A DNA stretch of 26,843 bases from the IMG/VR virus record IMGVR_UViG_3300029922_000267, positions 1-26,843 of that record. One strand, given 5' to 3'. Of the stretch, positions 21,417 to 26,843 are shown one piece after another. A model generated the notes under the pieces. It was not told the origin of the DNA, ran no database searches, and worked only from the letters and a program-made list of their open reading frames with translations. Every line of letters starts with the position of its first letter. The first letter of the stretch is position 1. The position numbers and the translations under genes are program-made. This stretch comes from a virus.

Positions 21417-22964
21417 TTACACCAAGGCGTGCGTGCCGACGATCTTGCGAATGTCATTCTTTTTGGCATAGACAAGAATGTAATTCGCTTGCCAAATGGT
21501 GATGCCGTCAACAACGTTACTGCTGAACGTAACATCATACCAGTAACCAGATGCTTGCACTTGCTGCCAAGCGTTCGGCGCCCCGGTGATGGTTGTCACA
21601 GCAAGTTGTTGCGCTTGCGTAAACGTGTTGCCGGTGCTGATTGTGCCGTTATTCACCGCCGCAATGACAATCTGCCGCAGCACCGCCAGCAGCAGGCCGC
21701 GCCCTTGCGCATTCGTCGGAACTTCCGGCACATTCAGCAGGAAAGCAATAAACGAAGACCCGGCAAACGCTTTCAGCCAAATTTCATTGGAATAAGCGTT
21801 CATGTCAGTTGGCGAACTGGACGGCCCGCATGTCACACCCTGCTGATAAAACGCCAACGTCTGCCCGTTGTCCTGCGTCTGCCCGTAGTAGTTCACGCGC
21901 AAAGCGTTGTAGGTTGTGCGGTCTGCATCATTGGTCACCGAAGGTGTCAACCCGGCAACCTGCTGATACATATACGATTGAGAAGCATTCGCCCGCGTGT
22001 AATCGGTTGCCGCCATGATCATGCCCGGCACCATTTCCGGGAACTCGGCCGCAAGCTGTGCAATCGTCATTTCGACACCGGCAACGCCGATGACAAGCGG
22101 TGACACAACAGACGCCGCGATTGGACTTGCGCCGTTCGGCGCGACGGCAAGCAAAAACTTAAAAGAAATGTTCTGCGTTGCTTGCCATGCCGCAAGTTCC
22201 GTAATTTCGGCAATGTTGTCACTGCCGAAAGCTGTGCCGTTCGCGTGCATGAACAAGTAAGACGAAAAGTTGTTGCTGGCGCTTACAGACGCAGCAATTG
22301 CGACGTCTGGCGTTTGCGCCGTGACGCCTTGGGAAACAACAGTGTTTCCGCCAAGCAGGCCAAGCACACCGGCGCAAGTCCCCATGCCGTTCGCAACAGC
22401 AATCGCGCCGCCAACAACGCCGCCAGTAATAACAAACGCCGCGCCCTGCGGCAGCAGCGCATTGTAAACAACCGTCGCCCCGGACCAGTCCGCAACGCTT
22501 GGTTCTGCGGCGCGAATTGCAACTTGCAACGCCGCAGCAACGGCCGCAAGGTTGCCAGCGGCCGCAAAATCAATGCCGGTCACGGTCGCCGTTGTCGCGC
22601 CCAAGGTAAGGTTTAGCGTCCCGGCCGTCACAGCCTGCAACGCGGCAAGGTTGCCGGTCGCCGTTGGATCGCCGTAAATCATACCAGCCTGACCGTTTGG
22701 TGACCACGCGGCAAAGCTGATTTTTTGCGGCGTGGTAACCAACTTGCTAACAAAGCTAAAGTTGAAAGCGGCGCGCGCGTATTCAATTGAGTTAAGACCG
22801 AAATACGTGCCAACATCGGCCGCGTTGTCAAATTCTGCAAAAGAATTTGTTGGCACAAGCGGGTTGTCGGTGAACACGCGAATGATAAGGTCGCGCGCGC
22901 TGACTGTGTTGCCAGCAATTACGCCCGACGTTATGTCAACATAGTTTTGAAAGGAAATGCCCAT
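21417..22964 (-). CDS. Tail sheath protein (DUF3383 type)
   Basis: I use ATG 22964, because GGAGA is 8 nt upstream; a GTG 2 codons earlier is too close to that site. It gives 515 residues. The N-terminus (ISFQNYVDITSGVIAGNTVSARDLIIRVFTDNPLVP, then FAEFDNAADVGTYFGLNSIEYARAAFNFSFVSK) and the C-terminus (SGYWYDVTFSSNVVDGITIWQANYILVYAKKNDIRKIVGTH) match DUF3383 sheath proteins, with the final strand used to link neighbours. The middle (about residues 100-250) is Ala/Gly/Val-rich and is probably an outward-facing domain. The sheath contracts to drive the tube into the host envelope. As one of the most abundant virion proteins it is followed by a stable hairpin. Confidence 0.87.
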   Translation of the reverse strand: MGISFQNYVDITSGVIAGNTVSARDLIIRVFTDNPLVPTNSFAEFDNAADVGTYFGLNSIEYARAAFNFSFVSKLVTTPQKISFAAWSPNGQAGMIYGDPTATGNLAALQAVTAGTLNLTLGATTATVTGIDFAAAGNLAAVAAALQVAIRAAEPSVADWSGATVVYNALLPQGAAFVITGGVVGGAIAVANGMGTCAGVLGLLGGNTVVSQGVTAQTPDVAIAASVSASNNFSSYLFMHANGTAFGSDNIAEITELAAWQATQNISFKFLLAVAPNGASPIAASVVSPLVIGVAGVEMTIAQLAAEFPEMVPGMIMAATDYTRANASQSYMYQQVAGLTPSVTNDADRTTYNALRVNYYGQTQDNGQTLAFYQQGVTCGPSSSPTDMNAYSNEIWLKAFAGSSFIAFLLNVPEVPTNAQGRGLLLAVLRQIVIAAVNNGTISTGNTFTQAQQLAVTTITGAPNAWQQVQASGYWYDVTFSSNVVDGITIWQANYILVYAKKNDIRKIVGTHALV

Positions 22965-22982
22965 TTTCACACTCTCCGAAGG

Positions 22983-23519
22983 TTACACAACCGGGAAGAC
23001 TTCGCCGACAATCGTGCCGGTATATGGTATGCCGTTAACCAACGTGCGAAAGTGTTTCAACACAAAATCGAACGAAGGGGATGCTTCAAACTGATCACGC
23101 TCATCTTTAAACTGCGGATTTCGCACTTCTGTAATGCGCAAAATTTGCGCACCAGCAGAAACAAAAGCCGCAACAGAAACATCACTTGCCAAAATCTGCG
23201 CAGCAACATTAGCATAATCAGACGCCGTAAAGCCTGTTGTATCGGCCGGGTCTTGAATTGCCAAAGCGCCAACTTGGAAAGTGGTCTCAACTTGCTGGGT
23301 TTCGGTCACCGTGCCTTGCCCTGGTGACGTGTTTACAGCTTTTTTGTGCGCCGTGCCATAACGATGATCGCCAAGCTTGGTTAAAAACAGCGTTGGCGCA
23401 AGCGGCGCCCCTTGAAGACGGGGCTGATAATCTTGTTGAATGCCCACAGTTATCGCTTGCGTGGTCAATCCAGCCTGCAACGTGGCGATAATCAGGGCAA
23501 ACAACTGGTTATCAGTCAT
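22983..23519 (-). CDS. Neck/tail terminator protein (gp12-like)
   Basis: I use ATG 23519, in an ATGA overlap with the previous gene, giving 178 residues; the frame opens 13 codons earlier within the upstream gene. The sequence (LFALIIATLQAGLTTQAITVGIQQDYQPRLQGAPLAPTLFLTKL, then TETQQVETTFQVGALA, then ASDYANVAAQILAS and RITEVRNPQFKDERDQFEASPSFDF) follows the pattern of phage neck terminator proteins that end the tube and sheath and dock the tail to the head. It lies directly before the sheath gene, the usual place. It is translationally linked to the gene before it, whose product is also a connector. Confidence 0.75.
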   Translation of the reverse strand: MTDNQLFALIIATLQAGLTTQAITVGIQQDYQPRLQGAPLAPTLFLTKLGDHRYGTAHKKAVNTSPGQGTVTETQQVETTFQVGALAIQDPADTTGFTASDYANVAAQILASDVSVAAFVSAGAQILRITEVRNPQFKDERDQFEASPSFDFVLKHFRTLVNGIPYTGTIVGEVFPVV

Positions 23520-23884
23520 GTTGCCGGGCCAATCTTGACGGCAACTTGACCGTTCCAACCGTTAATGGGAAACCATTCGGTGTTGCTCAAAATTGAATAC
23601 CGATAGGCTGAAAAAACAATTTGGTCGCCCGATCTATCGCGCGTCAAATCATCCATTTTGACAGCGGCGTAAATCATTATGTATTCTTTTTGCGCATCTA
23701 AACCTAAAAATTGCATCATGCTGCGCGGAACAGGTTGAACCTGTGCTTGCACCGGCTCGGGACCAGCAAACGCGGTGACAATTTTTCCAACGCTGTTGAC
23801 AGTTCCGCCGGTTGCAGCATACCATTGAACGGTTACAAAACCCGTCAAGTGCATAGCGCGAATTAGCAGATTGCCCATATTCAT
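23516..23884 (-). CDS. Head-tail connector/neck protein of unknown detailed role
   Basis: A 122-residue protein with a beta-rich pattern: LLIRAMHLTGFVTVQWY, then the Gly/Pro-rich EPVQAQVQPVPRSMMQFLGL, then YIMIYAAVKMDDL, DQIVFSAYRYSIL and WFPINGWNGQVAVKIG. The 'W-F-x-I-N-G-W-x-G-x-V-x-V' ending is one I associate with small collar proteins of myophages, between the HK97 gp10-like and terminator genes. It probably sits in the neck ring. It overlaps both neighbours by ATGA, so its amount is tied to theirs. The exact place in the neck cannot be set by sequence. Confidence 0.6.
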   Translation of the reverse strand: MNMGNLLIRAMHLTGFVTVQWYAATGGTVNSVGKIVTAFAGPEPVQAQVQPVPRSMMQFLGLDAQKEYIMIYAAVKMDDLTRDRSGDQIVFSAYRYSILSNTEWFPINGWNGQVAVKIGPAT

Positions 23885-24423
23885 TGCGCGTCACCGGATT
23901 TCATGACACCGGCAACTTGTGCGCCTTTTTCAAAAACAACATGCGAGACTGTCGCAATCATTAACCCGGTAAAGTTCAAAGGTTTGCGGCCCGTTGCGCT
24001 AAGGTTGCCGATGCCATCAACCCCATAAAATCTTGCGCGCGCTTCAAGCGTTTGAACAGCAAGAATTGGCTGTTGCACACTTGCAATTTGCTTGCGAATG
24101 TCGCCTTCGGCGCGGGCGCCGATAAGGGTCATTGCGTCAACCACGGTCATCGTTCCCGCAAGCACGGCTTTTGCCCCGTGTTCGGCAAACTGCGCCCAAC
24201 TGGCTTGCTTGTCTTGGATCATGGGCCGCAGCCCCATGCGCGGCGGTATGTTTTTGGGCGGGTAACCGTATTCATGAATCGTGGCCACATACGCCACAGG
24301 CACGCCTGTTTTGTATTTGGCGCTGGCAAACCACCCAACCTGCCCGGACACCCCGTCTAGCTTCGCCAGGGCGGCCATAAGCCGCGCGCGGCCAGCGCCG
24401 GGGGTGTGCGTGACTTTGGTCAC
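23881..24423 (-). CDS. HK97 gp10-like neck/tail-completion protein
   Basis: I use GTG 24423, in a GTGA overlap with the previous gene and with GGCGG 6 nt upstream, giving 180 residues. The ATG at 24546 would overlap the previous gene by 127 nt. The sequence has the gp10-type order: GQVGWFASAKYKTGVPVAYVATIHEYGYPPKNIPPRMGLRPM, then a helix WAQFAEHGAKAVLAG, then ALIGARAEGDIRKQI, and finally KPLNFTGLMIATVSHVV. In HK97-like phages this protein sits on the connector below the portal and completes the head-tail joint. It lies between DUF4054 and the small connector gene, a common order. Confidence 0.75.
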   Translation of the reverse strand: MTKVTHTPGAGRARLMAALAKLDGVSGQVGWFASAKYKTGVPVAYVATIHEYGYPPKNIPPRMGLRPMIQDKQASWAQFAEHGAKAVLAGTMTVVDAMTLIGARAEGDIRKQIASVQQPILAVQTLEARARFYGVDGIGNLSATGRKPLNFTGLMIATVSHVVFEKGAQVAGVMKSGDAQ

Positions 24424-24869
24424 CGAAAGCCGCCAACGCGGCGAAAGCCGGACAATTCCGGCGCCCCGCCGACCACGAAGCCGCCCGCGCTTTTCAACAG
24501 CAACAGGGCAAGCAATTGCTGCCCCCATGGCGTTTGATTTAACCATTGTTGAAATTGTGATTGCGATTTCGGCGGTTGAACGGTCACGCGCACTTTGTCA
24601 ATAGCGGCTTCCGTTTCAATGTTTGGCGCCGCCCCATTGTTCTGCGCGATCAATCCAAACAGCGCGGTCAAATGCGCCGTCATTTGATACAACGCCAACT
24701 GACGGCTGGCGCCGTTCAAAAAACCCCAATTATAATTGGAAACCCAATTTATTCCCATGGTGAAATACATGGAAAGAACGGCTTCCGGGTAAATCGCGGT
24801 ATTGGAAAAATAAGGGAATTGCGCTCTAAAATCCGCGTCATCATAAGTCAGATATAACGCGCCGGACAT
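24420..24869 (-). CDS. DUF4054 head-tail adaptor
   Basis: A 149-residue, mainly helical protein. ATG 24869 has AGGGGA about 7 nt upstream. The sequence (DADFRAQFPYFSNTAIYPEAVLSMYFTMGINWVSNYNWG, then RQLALYQMTAHLTALFGL) follows the DUF4054 pattern of small helical adaptors that bind the portal. This is the same role as HK97 gp6-type adaptors. The remainder ('VRVTVQPPKSQSQFQQWLNQTPWGQQLLALL') is the usual C-terminal 'T-P-Y/W-G-x-x-L-x-A-L' helix. It follows the capsid-proximal gene at a 29-nt gap and is linked to the gp10-like gene by GTGA. Confidence 0.82.
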   Translation of the reverse strand: MSGALYLTYDDADFRAQFPYFSNTAIYPEAVLSMYFTMGINWVSNYNWGFLNGASRQLALYQMTAHLTALFGLIAQNNGAAPNIETEAAIDKVRVTVQPPKSQSQFQQWLNQTPWGQQLLALLLLKSAGGFVVGGAPELSGFRRVGGFR

Positions 24870-24898
24870 TTTGTAATTCCCCTGACAATGTGGGCAAC

Positions 24899-25312
24899 TT
24901 ACGCTTTGATTTTTTCCGGTTTGCTGCCTGGTGGCAATTCCGCTTGGGCTGTCGCCATGTTCTTTGGCGCCGGTCTGTCAACAAAATCTTGCGGCATAAG
25001 TGGCGAAGCGGGATCACGGTTGTTCATGTCTTTTGACACTGCGTCGCCGTCAAGCTTTTTATCGGCAACAACTTTCAGGTAACCCATGGTCACCATGTCA
25101 TTGAACTGTTGGTGCGTTTTCAAAAAATCAAGTTCGGCCAGTGTGACAATTGTTGTCACACCCAGCGGTGTGATCAATCCGCGCTTGCGCATGACGCCAG
25201 CGCCACCGTTAATCAACACCCGATTGTTGCCCTTAATCGGCAAGCCGCCCGGTGACAATTTCCAATCACAAAACTCTGTTGAGCAAGTGGCAGTAGAAAC
25301 AATAGTCGGCAT
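24899..25312 (-). CDS. Structural-region protein of unknown function, downstream of the major capsid gene
   Basis: A 137-residue protein. ATG 25312 has GGGGA 6 nt upstream. The N-terminal half (TEFCDWKLSPGGLPIKGNNRVLINGGAGVMRKRGLITPLGVTTIVTLAELDFL) is a Gly-rich beta part with 'G-G-A-G-V ... T-P-x-G-V-x-T', followed by a helical 'FLKTHQQFNDMVTMGYLKVV'. The C-terminal 50 residues (from NNRDPASP) are Pro-rich and charged and probably disordered. It has no known family that I can name. Proteins of this type between capsid and DUF4054 genes are likely head-completion or virion proteins (inference). A hairpin separates it from the capsid gene. Confidence 0.7.
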   Translation of the reverse strand: MPTIVSTATCSTEFCDWKLSPGGLPIKGNNRVLINGGAGVMRKRGLITPLGVTTIVTLAELDFLKTHQQFNDMVTMGYLKVVADKKLDGDAVSKDMNNRDPASPLMPQDFVDRPAPKNMATAQAELPPGSKPEKIKA

Positions 25313-25332
25313 TTGTTTTCCCCAAAAAGCAA

Positions 25333-25360
25333 TTAAGAAAGGGCCGCCACCCTTTCTTAA
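25333..25360 (-). terminator. Terminator-like hairpin after the major capsid gene
   Basis: TTAAGAAAGGG and CCCTTTCTTAA (11 bp each) flank a 6-nt loop, followed on the minus strand by TTGCTTTTT. It starts 20 nt past the capsid stop and ends just ahead of the next gene's GGGGA. A leaky terminator here would leave more capsid mRNA than neck-gene mRNA. Confidence 0.65.
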
Positions 25361-25380
25361 ATTTCAAGCAACGTCAGCAA

Positions 25381-26523
25381 TTAGCAGCCGGTGAACCGGC
25401 GCACCGCATAAGGCCGCTTGCACCAAACGCCAGCAGTCGCGTTGCTGTAGTCTTCCATGTAACCTTTGGCCATTTGCTGCACGCCAATGACGCGGAATTT
25501 GGCCGGAACTGGCTGCATGAAAACGCGGCCGTCATCGGTCGATTTGTCTTTGACCGTTTCAGCGTAAATATAGAAAACGTTGGCGCCAGCGTTCGCGCTT
25601 TCAAGTTCCGGCGCGGAAATCGGGTTGCACATCGGATAGGTTTTCTTCAACCACTCCTCAACACTTTCCGTTCCGTAAACCGCCGTCACAGACAGATAGT
25701 CAATGACAGAAGTCGGCAACGCAAGAATGGTCGCCGTTTTGCGCGGGTCAATCACGTCGCCGGAATTTGTGCGCAAGCTGGACATTGCAAGACGGATGTC
25801 GGCCGTGATTTCAATAAAAGTTTTCGTCGCCCAAGTGGAAAACCCGCTGGCGCCGTTCGGCAAAGTGACGTAAGCAGGCAAGCCGGGATCGTTCAAAAAC
25901 CCGTAGGTCAAATTTGACCCGCTGTTGTAACCAAAAAAGCCAATTGCGTTGCGCTGAATTTCCAACGCAAGGGCCGCCGCATCGCGCTTGTTGGCCGCGC
26001 TGTTCACGCGAATGCGGGACGCGCGCGCTTCTTCAAGCGTGCCAACCTGCATGCCTTCTTCAAAACGCACAACCGTACGTTCATAAAAGTTGGTGTTCCA
26101 GCTTGACAGCGGGATTGCCGTATAGTCGCCATAGGGAACGGAGCTGCCCAAAGCTTCCATGACGCCTTGCACAATTTCTTCGTCTTCCCATGCGCCGGTT
26201 GTGGTCATGCCGACAAGATCATCAATGCGGCGCGCGGCCGTGACAATTTCGACAAAACCGGGCAACCAGTTTTGTAAAAACTGAACTGGCGTAACAACGC
26301 TTGCGGTTGTCAACGGCGCCGTCAAACTGTCAAAACCGACACCGCCATCACCACCGGCCGCATAGGCAAGCATCATGTCGCGCAACTGGCGCGGCGGAAG
26401 TTCAATGCCAAGCGCCGTGAGCTGGTTATAATCGGACGCATCAAACCCGACAAGCGCGGGCATGGCACGGTAAGCAGCGGCCGAACGGTGACCGCGCACA
26501 GGGGAAAGTTGTTTGTTCGCCAC
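25381..26523 (-). CDS. Major capsid protein (DUF2184-like, HK97 fold)
   Basis: I use GTG 26523, because AAAGGA is 9 nt upstream; a TTG at 26541 is in frame but overlaps that site. It gives 380 residues. The sequence has a capsid pattern: a basic N-arm, then GIELPPRQLRDMMLAYAAGGDGGVGFDSL, WLPGFVEIVTAARRIDDLVGMTTTGAWEDEEI, a central GTLEEARASRIRVNSAANKRDAAALALEIQRN helix, then AMSSLRTNSGDVIDPRKTATILALPTSVIDYL and the end strand AVRRF. This follows the DUF2184 major capsid family. It forms the head shell. No N-terminal protease-processing domain or scaffold is visible within the window. It lies after the cement gene and before the neck genes. Confidence 0.82.
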   Translation of the reverse strand: MANKQLSPVRGHRSAAAYRAMPALVGFDASDYNQLTALGIELPPRQLRDMMLAYAAGGDGGVGFDSLTAPLTTASVVTPVQFLQNWLPGFVEIVTAARRIDDLVGMTTTGAWEDEEIVQGVMEALGSSVPYGDYTAIPLSSWNTNFYERTVVRFEEGMQVGTLEEARASRIRVNSAANKRDAAALALEIQRNAIGFFGYNSGSNLTYGFLNDPGLPAYVTLPNGASGFSTWATKTFIEITADIRLAMSSLRTNSGDVIDPRKTATILALPTSVIDYLSVTAVYGTESVEEWLKKTYPMCNPISAPELESANAGANVFYIYAETVKDKSTDDGRVFMQPVPAKFRVIGVQQMAKGYMEDYSNATAGVWCKRPYAVRRFTGC

Positions 26524-26562
26524 GTTAGGAAATCCTTTCAATCAATGCCGATTGCGCGGCGG

Positions 26563-26843
26563 TTAGTTGGTCAGTTCAACAATCGCCGTGCCGTTCGCGG
26601 CCGTTGGCCGCAGGATCACGCGCCCATTCGGGATTGCGGTATAGCCGCCCGGCACCGAACCGCCCGCCGTGTAAGACGCCAGCGCGCCGGTTGCGGTATT
26701 ATAGCAAAGCGGATCATCAACAGCCGCCGCAGTTGTCAACAGCACGGCAAACGTGCCCATGGTGGCGAGCTGTCCCGTGGTGTTGTCCGGCAAGATCATG
26801 GTTGGCGCCAGCGAACCTTGGAACGTGCCATTGCCGTAAAGCA
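26563..26843 (-). CDS. Head cement/decoration protein (partial, 5' end outside window)
   Basis: The frame is open from the right edge to the stop at 26563, so at least 92 residues are seen; the ATG at 26799 is internal. The visible part (NGTFQGSLAPTMILPDNTTGQLATMG, then DPLCYNTATGALASYTAGGSV, then GYTAIPNGRVILRP...GTAIVELTN) has the strand-and-loop style of small structural cement proteins encoded just before capsid genes of this type ('Y-N-x-A-T-G-x-L', 'I-P', and a short final strand). Such proteins bind on the outside of the shell and stabilise it. It is 39 nt before the capsid start, in the same operon. Position and style support the call; the N-terminus is unseen. Confidence 0.6.
   Translation of the reverse strand, partial: LYGNGTFQGSLAPTMILPDNTTGQLATMGTFAVLLTTAAAVDDPLCYNTATGALASYTAGGSVPGGYTAIPNGRVILRPTAANGTAIVELTN

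Noticed and set aside
21429-22103. A 224-codon plus-strand frame opposite the sheath gene
   Set aside because: A shadow of the sheath coding sequence, rich in Arg and Cys as expected for an antisense frame.
24424-24546. An upstream ATG for the gp10-like neck gene
   Set aside because: It would overlap the DUF4054 gene by 127 nt; the GTGA-overlapping GTG at 24423 matches the coupling used by neighbouring genes.
1-26843. tRNA genes, CRISPR arrays, insertion sequences, integrase or lysis genes
   Set aside because: I saw no cloverleaf, regular spaced repeats, transposase or integrase motifs, holin or endolysin patterns. A tRNA scan would be needed to exclude unusual tRNAs. Lifestyle is therefore left open.

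Overview
The window is a piece of a tailed-phage (Caudoviricetes) genome with a contractile-tail (myovirus) virion. It could be free phage or a prophage segment, because nothing bacterial and no integrase, terminase, portal or lysis gene falls inside it. The host cannot be named from sequence alone. The sheath/tube/baseplate set (DUF3383 sheath, Gp138-like spike, gp25-like wedge, baseplate J, DUF2612, Pam3-type plug) resembles small-genome myophages of Gram-negative bacteria, and that host type is an inference.

Layout. (1) 1-1969, minus strand: a small XRE/Cro-like DNA-binding protein followed by an archaeo-eukaryotic-type primase fused to a DUF3987-like ATPase, cut by the left window edge. 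(2) 1970-2105: a divergent control region with a good plus-strand promoter, a weak minus-strand promoter and an operator-like dyad. (3) 2106-12191, plus strand: a tightly packed replication/recombination operon. It holds a Sak4-like RecA-fold ATPase, a DUF669-type ssDNA-binding protein, a Cas4/RecB-type nuclease, a DEAH helicase, two proteins sharing a Cys-rich module, a MazG-like NTP pyrophosphohydrolase, a beta-clamp-like protein, a family-B-like DNA polymerase and a winged-helix-like protein. It ends at a strong intrinsic terminator. (4) 12305-12971: two small unknown genes with their own promoter and near-identical ribosome-binding leaders, boxed between terminators like a moron cassette. 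(5) 12970-13000: a bidirectional terminator where the two transcription directions converge. (6) 13060-26843, minus strand: the head-to-tail structural operon, transcribed leftward. It runs from head cement protein and major capsid through neck proteins, sheath, tube, tail-assembly chaperone, tape measure, hub, plug, spike, wedge and baseplate J to a tail fibre. Many genes overlap by ATGA, TAATG or GTGA.

How it works together: clamp, polymerase, primase-ATPase, helicase and SSB make a largely self-sufficient replication set. Sak4, SSB and nuclease form a single-strand-annealing type recombination set. The late operon is a complete tail-building order with a connector set.

The most valuable non-obvious feature is a clear -1 programmed ribosomal frameshift (slippery T TTT TTC at 20586-20580). 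It joins the tail-assembly chaperone to an overlapping 77-residue extension that a plain gene call misses. Other points of interest are a 32-bp hairpin between sheath and tube genes whose arm repeats the tube ribosome-binding site, a Cys-rich module recurring in three early proteins, and variant active-site motifs in the polymerase (NTD) and helicase (GKG).
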